Position numbers and translations under genes: made by a program. A DNA stretch of 64,000 bases from UBA5336 sp964415675. GTDB taxonomy: Bacteria > Pseudomonadota > Alphaproteobacteria > Caulobacterales > Hyphomonadaceae. The notes beneath the pieces were generated by a model. The model made no database searches and had not been told where the DNA came from. It saw only the letters and a program-made list of their open reading frames with translations. The stretch is from NCBI GenBank assembly GCA_964415675.1, contig CAYQBG010000002.1:186001-250000 (forward strand), written 5' to 3'. Within the stretch, counting starts at the first letter, position 1; every line of letters starts with the position of its first letter. Shown one piece after another: positions 52,726-61,176 of this stretch.

Positions 52726-53769
52726 TCAGAAAGCGGTGGGCGGGGGCAGGCCGGCGCTGGACAAGCAAATGGCCTTGAAACGCTCACCCATTTCGCCGGG
52801 GTCGACAAGTCGGGAGACGGACCGGAATGTCACTTCCGCAGCGTCGGGATTGGCCGAGATCAGCGCGTTGAGACGCGCCTGGATGCCGAGATGCGCCAGG
52901 AAGTGCCCCTGCATGAGCGGGCCAGCGACATTGATTCCGCTCGAAGCACAAAGCCGCTTCAGGCGGCCAAAATCGACGTCCACGGTGAGATCGGCTTTGC
53001 CGGGTTGGTCAAGGGGGTCCACCTGTTCGCTGTCCCGAAAGGCCCTCAGCGTATCGCCTGGCGGTGCCGAGGCCGGTCCATAATCGATGAAGAGTGTGCG
53101 AAAGGGCGCCTTGCGCCGGGCGAAGAAGCCGGTGATTTCGTCAAGTGCAGGCTGAAGGTCGATCTCGTCTGCCGTATCAGGCAGGGCCTCGGCCATTTGC
53201 GAAGGGCGATTATCGGCCAGGCCGAAGCTCAGCGCGCCAGTATCGGAAAGTCCCACAACGCGTTCGTTCCAGGTCTCACCGATACGAACAAACTGGCGCG
53301 CGGGCAGGCAGTCCAGAAACTCGTTGCCGATACAGATGAGGGGTCGATCAGGAAGTGCGCGCCACTCATTGATCTGCGAGGGGGCGTGGTCGCCAAGACG
53401 CTCCGCCTGAAGCGCGAGAAGCGAGGGGCTGGTCTCAACCAGACATAATCGCATCGCCTCCATGAAGCCGGTGTCGAGACTGGCTGCCCGCAGCGCGTCC
53501 ACCATCAGCGTGCCGCGGCCAGGACCGAGTTCGGCGAGGATGAATGGCGTTGGGCACCCTATCGCGTGCCATTCCTGCACTGCCCAGAGCCCGATCAGTT
53601 CGCCAAAGACCTGGCTGAGTTCCGGCGCCGTGATGAAGTCCCGCCCGAGGCCAGGCTGGGTCGAATAGTAACCGCCGGCCGGATCGTGAAGACACAGCGC
53701 CATATAGGTCGAGACCGGAATCGGCCCTTCGCTTGCGATGATTTCGGTAATTCTGCCTTCAAGCGTCAC
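52726..53769 (-). CDS. MidA/NdufAF7-like SAM-dependent methyltransferase
   Basis: A protein of 347 residues from a GTG at 53769 that overlaps the lgt stop (GTGA). It has the family pattern GPIPVSTYMALCLHDPAGGYYS, FITAPELSQVFGELIGLW, ILAELGPGRGTLMVD (SAM loop), CIGNEFLDCLPARQF and TLFIDYGPAS. The mitochondrial homologue methylates an arginine of a complex I subunit. The bacterial substrate is less sure. The lgt-midA-pgeF order is common in alphaproteobacteria. Confidence 0.92.
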   Translation of the reverse strand: MTLEGRITEIIASEGPIPVSTYMALCLHDPAGGYYSTQPGLGRDFITAPELSQVFGELIGLWAVQEWHAIGCPTPFILAELGPGRGTLMVDALRAASLDTGFMEAMRLCLVETSPSLLALQAERLGDHAPSQINEWRALPDRPLICIGNEFLDCLPARQFVRIGETWNERVVGLSDTGALSFGLADNRPSQMAEALPDTADEIDLQPALDEITGFFARRKAPFRTLFIDYGPASAPPGDTLRAFRDSEQVDPLDQPGKADLTVDVDFGRLKRLCASSGINVAGPLMQGHFLAHLGIQARLNALISANPDAAEVTFRSVSRLVDPGEMGERFKAICLSSAGLPPPTAF

Positions 53770-54728
53770 GTTCTGGCGATGTCCCGGGGCGTGCGGATGG
53801 ATTGGACGACAAGCCAGGCGCCACCGATCCACATCGGAATTGAGAGCAGCATTCCCATCGTGACATGCCCGGGAAGGAAGTCGAGAAAACCGATATGAGC
53901 ATCGGGCTCACGGAAATTCTCGGCGATCGACCGCCCGATCCCGTAAAGCAGCAGGAACAGGCCGGCCGCAAGGCCCGGGCGGGCAAGGACGCGAACACTG
54001 AAGACCAGCCCCGCCAGAAGGACCAGCGGGATGAGCCCTTCGAGGACCGCTTCGTAAAGCTGGCTGGGGTGGCGGGGCATTTCGGGCTCGTAACAGCCGA
54101 AGCGGCCGATATTGTCGCGGCAATAGACCCACGTCTTTTCCGCCCAGTCATAAGCGCCCGGCGCCGCGCCGACATGAGCTTCGGGAAACACCATCCCCAT
54201 GGGGCCGTCTGTGTGGCGACCATAAAGCTCGGCATTGATGAAATTGGCCAGCCGACCGAAGAACAGTCCGATCGGCGTTACGACACCGGCAATATCGGCG
54301 ACCTGAAGCAGACTGACCCCGCGCCGGCGTGCGATCCAGAATATGGCCAGCGCCACTCCAATCAGCCCGCCATGAAAACTCATTCCGCCTTCCCAGACGC
54401 GCAGCAGCATCATCGGGTCGTCGGCAAGCCGATCAGCCTGGAAAGGCAGCTGGTAGAACAGGATATAACCAATCCTGCCCCCCAAAATAACGCCGAGAAT
54501 TGCATAGAACAAGAGATCGTCAATATCGTCTGTGCCGGGCGGTGAGGCGTTGCCGAACAGTTGCGGGCGACGCACCAGCGCCACGGCATATCGCCAGGCG
54601 AGAATCAGCCCGACGATATAGGAAAGGGCATACCAGCGGATCGGAAAATGCACCGGTCCGACATCGATTGTGAACAGGGCAGGGCTGATCTCCGGAAAGG
54701 AGAGTGCCGAAAACAGCAGCGTCGACAT
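53766..54728 (-). CDS. lgt: Prolipoprotein diacylglyceryl transferase
   Basis: A protein of 320 residues from the ATG at 54728. It has about seven membrane segments and the Lgt signature: GGRIGYILFYQ, VWEGGMSFHGGLIGV, GRLANFINAELYGRHT, PRHPSQLYEA and GIGRSIAENFREPD. It adds the diacylglyceryl group to the lipobox Cys of lipoproteins, of which this window has several. It is divergent from ubiK with 83 bases between starts. Confidence 0.96.
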   Translation of the reverse strand: MSTLLFSALSFPEISPALFTIDVGPVHFPIRWYALSYIVGLILAWRYAVALVRRPQLFGNASPPGTDDIDDLLFYAILGVILGGRIGYILFYQLPFQADRLADDPMMLLRVWEGGMSFHGGLIGVALAIFWIARRRGVSLLQVADIAGVVTPIGLFFGRLANFINAELYGRHTDGPMGMVFPEAHVGAAPGAYDWAEKTWVYCRDNIGRFGCYEPEMPRHPSQLYEAVLEGLIPLVLLAGLVFSVRVLARPGLAAGLFLLLYGIGRSIAENFREPDAHIGFLDFLPGHVTMGMLLSIPMWIGGAWLVVQSIRTPRDIART

Positions 54729-54811
54729 GGGTTTGACCTTTCCCCGCTCTGGTGGAGTTCCCATGTGCAATGTGCGACACAAGAGTGCAAGCGCGTGAAT
54801 GGAGATGTCAC

Positions 54812-55078
54812 ATGGCCGCAACAAATCCACTGCTGGACGATCTTGCGGGGCTCGCCACCGGAGCCATGGGCGCTGCGCGCGCTGCTGGCGACGAAGCGCG
54901 CACCGCTATGCAGTCGCGCATTCGTGCAATGGTCGCCGACATGGATCTTGCAGAGAGAGACGAAGTCGAGGCGATCAAGCAGATCGCGATTTCCGCACTT
55001 GAGCGTGCTGAAGCGCTGGAGGCGCGGGTGGCTGAACTCGAAGCGAACAAGTCCAGGCGTGGTTCTGCCAAGTCCTGA
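54812..55078 (+). CDS. UbiK-family ubiquinone accessory factor (BMFP)
   Basis: A protein of 88 residues from the ATG at 54812 (MAATNPLLDDLAGLATGAMG). It has an amphipathic N-terminal helix, then a helix and a C-terminal coiled coil (ALERAEALEARVAELEAN) with a basic end. UbiK/YqiC assists the ubiquinone biosynthesis complex and binds lipid. GGAG precedes the start. The family is recognised by layout and N-terminal motif. Confidence 0.85.
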   Translation: MAATNPLLDDLAGLATGAMGAARAAGDEARTAMQSRIRAMVADMDLAERDEVEAIKQIAISALERAEALEARVAELEANKSRRGSAKS

Positions 55079-55189
55079 AAGATATTTTTTCCGGTGGAAG
55101 CGTGTGACCGAGCGCCTTGCGGGCGATCAGCGCCATGTTAGCTTCGCTAAGTGCATATGCGGCACCTCAATGATTCGGAGGGCAACCTT

Positions 55190-55696
55190 ATGAGCCTGAA
55201 CCCGTCTGAAAGCCATGAAGACCGTCACGAGGCGCTCGACCTGATCGAGGAGTTTCTCGAGGCGAATGGCTGGCAGAATGAGCGCGACGATTTCGATGAG
55301 GCGCTCCAGTGCATCTGCCCGACCCGGTGGGGCGAAATGGGCGCGCTATTTGCCCTGCGCCGCGACCCGGATGCCGTGCATTTTTCCGTGACCCTTGATA
55401 TCAAACCGCAATCGGCCCGCCGTGCGGCCATCGCCGAGCTTGTGATGATGTGCAACGAGCGGCTCTGGCTTGGCCATTTCGACTATTGGGCGGAAGAAGG
55501 TGTCATCCTTTTCCGCCATGCCTTGCCAATGCTTGATCGCGACGCGCCCAGCGCAGGCGAGATCCGCGCCGTGATGGCAGCAGCTGTCGATTCCGTCGAA
55601 CGGTTTGTTCCGGCCTTCAATTTCCTCATCTGGGCCGGTAAATCCCCGCGCGAGGCCATCGATGCGGTGATGTTCGAAACCGTGGGCGAGGCCTGA
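55190..55696 (+). CDS. YbjN domain protein
   Basis: A protein of 168 residues from the ATG at 55190, with GGAG 11 bases before it. The YbjN pattern includes ALDLIEEFLEANGWQNERDD, ICPTRWGEMGALFALR, VTLDIKPQSARRAAIAELVM, CNERLWLGHFDYWAEEGVIL and FRHAL. YbjN folds like a type III secretion chaperone and affects stress and motility in enterobacteria; the mechanism is unclear. It precedes proC by 40 bases. Confidence 0.88.
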   Translation: MSLNPSESHEDRHEALDLIEEFLEANGWQNERDDFDEALQCICPTRWGEMGALFALRRDPDAVHFSVTLDIKPQSARRAAIAELVMMCNERLWLGHFDYWAEEGVILFRHALPMLDRDAPSAGEIRAVMAAAVDSVERFVPAFNFLIWAGKSPREAIDAVMFETVGEA

Positions 55697-55736
55697 GCCG
55701 GGCAAAACCCGAAGGGCTGCAGTGGAGTGAACAGAC

Positions 55737-56552
55737 ATGGCACAGGGACGGCTGGTCCTTTTTGGTGCGGGCCAGATGGGCGGAGCACTCGCCCAAGGCT
55801 GGCTGGCACGGCGCAACGGACCGAAACCGGTTATCGTCGATCCTGAACCGTCGCCGCGCGTTGAAGACTGGGCAAGCCAGGGCAAGGTGACCCTGAATCC
55901 GGCGCCGAAGGCTGCCGGAACGCTGGTGATCGCCGTCAAGCCGCAGCTGTTCCGCTCGCTCGCTGAAGCGGTGCTGCCCTGGGTGGGGCCAGAAACACTC
56001 GTCGTGTCGATCATGGCGGGGTGGCGGATTGAGCAGGTTTCCAATCTTCTGGAGGCTGAGCGGGTCATTCGCGTCATGCCCAACACGCCCGGTGCAATCG
56101 GGCAGGGGGTCTGCCTCCTTGCGGCAGGAGTCGGGGCTGGCAAGTCCGACATTGCGCGCGCGGGCGACCTGATGGAGCCGCTGGGACTTGTCGAAGGCCC
56201 AATGGGCGAGGATGAGCTCAGCCTTGCCACCGGATTGTCCGGTTCGGGGCCGGCTTATGTCTTTCTGCTGGCCGAGGCGCTCGCGGCAGCTGGCGAGGCA
56301 GAAGGGCTGGACGAGGCGCGCGCCGCACGCCTGGCACGCCAGACCGTGATCGGCGCGGCGGCATTGATGGCGCAGAGCGAGAGCGACCCATCAAAGCTTC
56401 GCCGGGCGGTGACCTCGCCCGGCGGCGTGACCCAGGCTGCGCTGGATGTCTTGATGGACGATCACGGGATGCCTTTTCTGTTTCGTCAGGCCCTGCGGGC
56501 CGCGGTCCAGCGTGACCGCAAGCTCTCACGCGATGCGGAAGGTGACGAATGA
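55737..56552 (+). CDS. proC: Pyrroline-5-carboxylate reductase
   Basis: A protein of 271 residues. The NAD(P) motif is LVLFGAGQMGGALAQGWL (about 5-22). RVMPNTPGAIGQG, GLSGSGPAYVFLLAEAL, and a C-terminal SPGGVTQAALDVL are the ProC signatures. It makes proline from pyrroline-5-carboxylate. The stop overlaps the next gene by 4 bases (ATGA), so the two are coupled. Confidence 0.96.
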   Translation: MAQGRLVLFGAGQMGGALAQGWLARRNGPKPVIVDPEPSPRVEDWASQGKVTLNPAPKAAGTLVIAVKPQLFRSLAEAVLPWVGPETLVVSIMAGWRIEQVSNLLEAERVIRVMPNTPGAIGQGVCLLAAGVGAGKSDIARAGDLMEPLGLVEGPMGEDELSLATGLSGSGPAYVFLLAEALAAAGEAEGLDEARAARLARQTVIGAAALMAQSESDPSKLRRAVTSPGGVTQAALDVLMDDHGMPFLFRQALRAAVQRDRKLSRDAEGDE

Positions 56553-57208
56553 GCGATAAGGCAGAAATTCTCGATAAAGGCGTGAAAGCCGCGCTGGAAC
56601 TGGCCGCCATAGAGGGCTGGCCGGCTGTCACGCTTGCGGCGATTGCCGACCGGGCCGGCCTTGCCCTGTCCGATTTCCACGGGGGCGCCGACAAGCTGGC
56701 CATCGGCCATGCGACTGAGGCCCATTTTGATCGCGCCATGTCGCAGGACAGCGCCGTCCTGGACGGGACGCCGCGCGAACGCCTGTTCGACGTGCTGATG
56801 ATGCGATTCGAGGCCATGGAGCCTTATCGCGGCGGCCTTTTGTCTTTCTGGAAATGGCGCGAGCGCCATCCCGCCGAGCTTGTTCGTATGCTGGCAGACC
56901 GGCAGGCGACGGCCCGCTGGGGGCTGGTCTGTGCCGGTCTTGACGGATCCGAAAACGTGCCGACCGGGCTGAAAGGGGTCAATCTCGCATGGGTCGTGAC
57001 ACAGGCGTCACGCGCCTGGCGGCGCGATTCAGCGCCTGATTTTGCGAAGACAATGTCTGTTCTCGACAAGCAACTGCGCGCAGCAGAAGAGCGCGAAGAC
57101 TGGCTAGGTCGTGTCTTAGGCGGGAAGCAAAAGCGTCGGGATGAAACCTCTTCGGAAGGCGGCGCCACAGGCGAAAGCGATCGTCCGCAACCGGAAGCGG
57201 CTGCCTGA
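56549..57208 (+). CDS. TetR-like regulator
   Basis: A protein of 219 residues. The N-terminal 50 residues resemble a TetR HTH (ILDKGVKAALELAAIEGWPA, VTLAAIADRAGLALSDFHGG), though the usual FYYHF-type ending is altered. The ligand domain is helical with a conserved WKWRERHPAELV stretch. It resembles the COQ9/TetR-like group seen in alphaproteobacteria. The C-terminus is a charged low-complexity tail. It is coupled to proC. Regulation target unknown. Confidence 0.72.
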   Translation: MSDKAEILDKGVKAALELAAIEGWPAVTLAAIADRAGLALSDFHGGADKLAIGHATEAHFDRAMSQDSAVLDGTPRERLFDVLMMRFEAMEPYRGGLLSFWKWRERHPAELVRMLADRQATARWGLVCAGLDGSENVPTGLKGVNLAWVVTQASRAWRRDSAPDFAKTMSVLDKQLRAAEEREDWLGRVLGGKQKRRDETSSEGGATGESDRPQPEAAA

Positions 57209-57304
57209 GATGTGTGGCCGGCAGAGCCATAGCGCAAAGTCCGGTCGCCAGATTCCTGTCCCGACCTGACACGCAAGCCAAGCGGTCTTGCCGCGCTTCC
57301 ATAT

Positions 57305-57661
57305 TCAGGCTGCGCGGGCGACCCCGGCCTCAGCAACTCCGTCGATCGCCGGCGCCATCAGTTCGCGCAGAAAGCCTGTCCCGGACGGTGTGCGTTCAAC
57401 GAATACGCTGCGCAGGTCATCCTCGTCCGGGCGGCGGCGGACGAAATCATGCCGTGCCAGAGCGTCCAGCGCCCGGGTGACGGCCGGCTTGGCAACATTT
57501 AGTCGCTCGGCGAGCCCGCGCACTGTATGCGGGCCAGCCTCCAGTGCCACGATGAGCAACACGCCAAGTTGGCGGGCGGTCAGGTCGGGGCCCTGTTCGC
57601 GCACGCTGCGCACCATCACATTACGCAGCAATTCCAGAGCGTCACGTTCGCCAAGACCCAT
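57305..57661 (-). CDS. MarR-family transcriptional regulator
   Basis: A protein of 118 residues. The winged helix is seen in LTARQLGVLLIVALEAGPHT, VRGLAERLNVAKPAVTRALDALARHDFVRRR (about 38-77) with a DEDDLRS wing. It is shorter than many MarR proteins; the C-terminal dimer helix is partly missing. It lies alone on the minus strand between two groups, and its target is unknown. Confidence 0.85.
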   Translation of the reverse strand: MGLGERDALELLRNVMVRSVREQGPDLTARQLGVLLIVALEAGPHTVRGLAERLNVAKPAVTRALDALARHDFVRRRPDEDDLRSVFVERTPSGTGFLRELMAPAIDGVAEAGVARAA

Positions 57662-57746
57662 GTTTTGTCACCCGGTTCATACTGATGGAATATAAACAGT
57701 CGAGTGATTTGCGCGGGTCGTAAAGCCTCCTGATCGTCTGCTGGTC

Positions 57747-59111
57747 TCAGCTGCCATAGCGCGAATCCAGATAGGCCCAGCTTGCGCGCAGCCCGGTCGC
57801 GGCGCCGCCGGCTGGGCGTGTGTACTTGCCTTCGCGCCAGGCCCAGATGTCGAAATGAACCCAGCGTGTCGTGTCCACGAATTGGGCCAGGTAGACCGCC
57901 GCGGTGATCGAGCCGGCCATGCGCCCGCCGGAATTCGAAATGTCGGCCACGGAACTGTCGAGCATGGCCTTGTAGGGCCGCCAGAGGGGCATCCGCCAGA
58001 CCGGCTCACCGCTCGCCTGCGCCGTGTTTGTGAGACTTGCGGCAATCTCCTCGTCATCCGTATAGAATGGCGGCAGGTCCGGACCGAGGGCGACCCGGGC
58101 CGCACCGGTCAGTGTTGCGAAATCAAGGATCAGGTCGGGCTCGGACTCACAGGCCCGCGCCAGTGCATCGCAAAGGATGAGCCGTCCCTCAGCATCCGTA
58201 TTGTCGATTTCGACACGCAGGCCCTTGCGCGTCGCCAGCACATCACCGGGACGGAAGGCATGTCCTGCCACCGAATTTTCGACGGCCGGGATATAGAGCT
58301 TCAGGTGCACGGGCAGGCCTGCCCCCATGACGAGTGAGGCCAGTGCGATGGCATGTGCGGCCCCGCCCATATCCTTTTTCATCAGCCGCATATAGTCGCC
58401 GGTCTTGATGTTAAGCCCGCCCGTGTCGAAGGCGACACCCTTGCCGACGAGGGCAAGCTGGGGGTGGCAAGGATCGCCCCATTCAAGCTCGATGAAACGC
58501 GGCGGGACGGGGCCGGCGCGGCCAACGGCATGCACCATGGGATAATTCTGCGCGAGGAGTTCGTCGCCAATGATGGTTTCGAGACGTGCACCATGGTTTT
58601 CGGCCAGGTCAGAGATGACGGCCTGTATGGCGTTCGGGCCCATGTCTTCGGCCGGCGTGTTGACCATGTCCCGGCACAGGCGTGCGGCCTCGGCTTCGCG
58701 CGACAGCGCACTGGTATCCTCGCCGTCCGGCATCACAAGCCTCGGCGGACCGGCGGTCGCTGTCTGGTAAGTCTTGAACCGGTAGGCGCCATCTGCCCAG
58801 CCGGCTGCGGTCCAGGAGAAAGACCAGTCATCCGGCTTTGCGGCAATCGCATAGTCACCCTCGGGCAGCCGCGCGGAGAGGGCGGCCACAGCCAGGCCGT
58901 CACGTGCCTCTCCGAGCCCGAAAAGGACATCGCTGATGCGCCCTTCGCCATCCGGCATCAGGACCATCTGGCCGGCGCGTGCCCTGAACCCCTGCGCATT
59001 CGCAAAGGCGGCAAGTGGCGCGGGCAGGGCCGCAGAAGCAAAGCCTGCCTGGCTGAGCAGGTGGACGCGGGCCGGTTGCGTTGCGGGCGAAGTGGTGAAG
59101 GCGGCATGCAT
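57747..59111 (-). CDS. M17 leucyl aminopeptidase family protein
   Basis: A protein of 454 residues. The N-terminal domain is variable. The catalytic part has VNTPAEDMGPNAI, LVGKGVAFDTGGLNIKTGD, MKKDMGGAAHAIALA, PAVENSVAGHAFRPGDVL, and the NTDAEGRLILCDAL signature with the metal-binding Asp and Glu. It removes N-terminal residues from peptides with two metal ions. It is divergent from the TPR protein gene. Confidence 0.93.
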   Translation of the reverse strand: MHAAFTTSPATQPARVHLLSQAGFASAALPAPLAAFANAQGFRARAGQMVLMPDGEGRISDVLFGLGEARDGLAVAALSARLPEGDYAIAAKPDDWSFSWTAAGWADGAYRFKTYQTATAGPPRLVMPDGEDTSALSREAEAARLCRDMVNTPAEDMGPNAIQAVISDLAENHGARLETIIGDELLAQNYPMVHAVGRAGPVPPRFIELEWGDPCHPQLALVGKGVAFDTGGLNIKTGDYMRLMKKDMGGAAHAIALASLVMGAGLPVHLKLYIPAVENSVAGHAFRPGDVLATRKGLRVEIDNTDAEGRLILCDALARACESEPDLILDFATLTGAARVALGPDLPPFYTDDEEIAASLTNTAQASGEPVWRMPLWRPYKAMLDSSVADISNSGGRMAGSITAAVYLAQFVDTTRWVHFDIWAWREGKYTRPAGGAATGLRASWAYLDSRYGS

Positions 59112-59234
59112 GTGCAGGTTCCTGAATGGCAGCGTCGGGAGGGCGGTTAACGCCCGGCGGCGAAGCGTTAACCGAAACTTGACCCCGAAGGTGTGATGAG
59201 ACGTTGAGAGCCAGATTCGTCAGGAGACATACAT

Positions 59235-60104
59235 ATGTCCAGTGCGCCGGGATGGAATGTCACAGTTGCGGGCCTTGCCCTTTTCGCGCTTGGAGCCTGC
59301 GCCGGCGGGGTGTCGGCGCAGACATCCGGGGGCGAGACGACTGAAACTAGCAAGGCCGCCAGTGCGAGCGAAAACGGGGTGGATCAGGAAGCAGAGGCAG
59401 CGTCCCGCGATCAGATGCGCGAGGCCATCGACCGCGCCCCGCCGCTCGAACGGGCTAATTTCTGGGCGCGCGAGCATGCCGCCCAGCCCGGCGACCTGGA
59501 AACGGCACTGCGTTTCGGCGAGGCCCTGCGCGCGATCGGCAGTCATGAGCGCGCTGCGGAGATCGCCTCCCAGACGGCGATCCTGCATCCCGACAGTGGC
59601 GAGATTTTCCTGCTGATGGGGCGTGCGCTTGTCTCTGAAGGCCAGCATGAAAAAGCGCGCGGTGCCTTGCTTCGCGCCGTGATGATCGCGCCTGACAATG
59701 CTGACGCCCTGGCCGCGCTTGGCCTTGCGCATGACCGGCTCGGCGATCACAATTCCGCCCAGACCGCCTATCGCCAGGCGCTGGAGATCGAGCCGGACCG
59801 CGCGGCGACCCGGTCCAATCTGGGGCTTTCCCTTGCGCTCATTGGTGAGCTCGACTCCGCCGAAGCAGAATTGCGGCGTGCGGCGGAAAATCCCGAGGCC
59901 GGCGTGAATGTGCAGCAGAATCTCGCGCTCGTTCTCGGCCTCAAGGGTGATTATGACGCCGCGCGCGAGGTGTCCGCAGGTGCGCCGTCCGATGTCGTGG
60001 AGCGCAACCTTGAAGCGCTGAAAGCCTTTCGCGGCGATGGCGAGCCGGTAGGCGACAATCCGGCGGGCGCTGGCTTGCGCGGGTCCATGTCCGAAGAGGG
60101 CTGA
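59235..60104 (+). CDS. Tetratricopeptide-repeat protein, secreted or lipoprotein
   Basis: A protein of 289 residues. The N-terminus has a hydrophobic segment with a possible lipobox (LFALGACAG, Cys near 20). TPR-like repeats run from about 60 to 260: PGDLETALRFGEALRAIGSHERAAE, DNADALAALGLAHDRLGDHNS, and DRAATRSNLGLSLALIGELDSAEA are clear. In alphaproteobacteria such proteins sit with pilus assembly genes (TadD), but no tad genes are here. It is probably a protein-protein adapter in the envelope. Confidence 0.82.
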   Translation: MSSAPGWNVTVAGLALFALGACAGGVSAQTSGGETTETSKAASASENGVDQEAEAASRDQMREAIDRAPPLERANFWAREHAAQPGDLETALRFGEALRAIGSHERAAEIASQTAILHPDSGEIFLLMGRALVSEGQHEKARGALLRAVMIAPDNADALAALGLAHDRLGDHNSAQTAYRQALEIEPDRAATRSNLGLSLALIGELDSAEAELRRAAENPEAGVNVQQNLALVLGLKGDYDAAREVSAGAPSDVVERNLEALKAFRGDGEPVGDNPAGAGLRGSMSEEG

Positions 60105-60110
60105 CGGGTC

Positions 60111-60521
60111 TCAGGCAATCTTGTCAGGGCGCGTGACGATCAGCTCCTGATGGTCAAGCCCGGCCTCGCGGTGGCGGTGGGCTTCGTGATAATTGTCGTG
60201 ATTGAGCGTGGCGATGAAGGCCTGGCGGTTGGGAAACCAGTTGATCCAGACCATGTCCCAGTCGCCGGTTCCGATGAAAAACCGCTCGCCATCACCCCTG
60301 AAGATGCATTTGCCGCCGACATCCTGCATCATTTCCTCGAACAGGTCCGCATAGCGCGAATAAGCCTCATAGCCTGTCGAACCGTCGCCATGTTCGCCCG
60401 CGTCTTCCGGATAGTCGGCCTTTGCGCGGAATTTAAGCAGGTTGACCTGTGCGACCGGGCCGTCATGCGGATCGTCGCGGAAGGCGCGGAACTGGTCCGC
60501 CGTGGGCTGGCGGGCGGTCAT
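60111..60521 (-). CDS. DUF1330 domain protein
   Basis: A protein of 136 residues with a dimeric alpha/beta-barrel-like pattern: GPVAQVNLLKFRAKADYPED, GYEAYSRYADLFEEMMQDVGGK, and DMVWINWFPNRQAFIATLNH. This is the DUF1330 fold, related to ABM/EthD domains, with unknown substrate. Its start overlaps the Uma2 stop by 4 bases on the minus strand. Confidence 0.82.
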   Translation of the reverse strand: MTARQPTADQFRAFRDDPHDGPVAQVNLLKFRAKADYPEDAGEHGDGSTGYEAYSRYADLFEEMMQDVGGKCIFRGDGERFFIGTGDWDMVWINWFPNRQAFIATLNHDNYHEAHRHREAGLDHQELIVTRPDKIA

Positions 60522-61120
60522 GTACGCTCCTCGGAAGTGTCCGGCGGGCCGACAATGTCGGCAATGTTCACGGCGAGATCGGGGGCGAAGAGGGGATGGA
60601 GGGTGCTGCCGAGGGCGTATGAACTGGCCTCAGCCCAGCGATTGCCATCACTGCGACGATGAACGGTGACAGTCTCGGCCTGCGTGTTGACCAGCCAGTA
60701 TTCGCGCAAACGATACTCGGCATATTTCGGCACCTTGACCACCTGATCATGGCGCAGGGACGTGTTCGCAATTTCGATGACGAGCTCGCATTCGGCACCT
60801 GTGACCTTCTCCATCTGCGGGTCGTATCGGAATATCGTGATGTCGGGTTCGACATAGCTGTGGTCGGACAGTCGGACTGTCGTTGCGACCCAGGCCTTGA
60901 ACGGCGGTTCCAGGACACGCACGAAAGCTTCGGCGATCAGGTTCTTGAAACGCTCATGGCGGATGTTTTTCGGGCTCATTTCGACCAGTACCCCGTCAAT
61001 GAGTTCCAGCCGTTCTTCCTCGCCGATAATGCCCGCCTCGACCATGGCATAGACTTCATCCACCGTCAGCTTGCGCTGGCGCGTGTCGGCATCGTCAGAG
61101 AGAGACCATTGCAGACCCAT
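60518..61120 (-). CDS. Uma2-family (DUF820) nuclease-like protein
   Basis: A protein of 200 residues from the ATG at 61120; in-frame ATGs further upstream are possible. It has KLTVDEVYAMVEAGIIGEEE, RLELIDGVLVEMSPKNIRH, YVEPDITIFRYD, and ECELVIEIANTSLRHDQVVK. The D...E-x-A pattern fits the PD-(D/E)XK-like Uma2 fold. The family is very common in cyanobacteria and rarer here; the role is unknown. It is coupled to the DUF1330 gene. Confidence 0.88.
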   Translation of the reverse strand: MGLQWSLSDDADTRQRKLTVDEVYAMVEAGIIGEEERLELIDGVLVEMSPKNIRHERFKNLIAEAFVRVLEPPFKAWVATTVRLSDHSYVEPDITIFRYDPQMEKVTGAECELVIEIANTSLRHDQVVKVPKYAEYRLREYWLVNTQAETVTVHRRSDGNRWAEASSYALGSTLHPLFAPDLAVNIADIVGPPDTSEERT

Positions 61121-61176
61121 GGGATCAGGATAACCGCCCCGCGCGTGCCTGTCAGCCTCCATAAGGCGCACGCGCC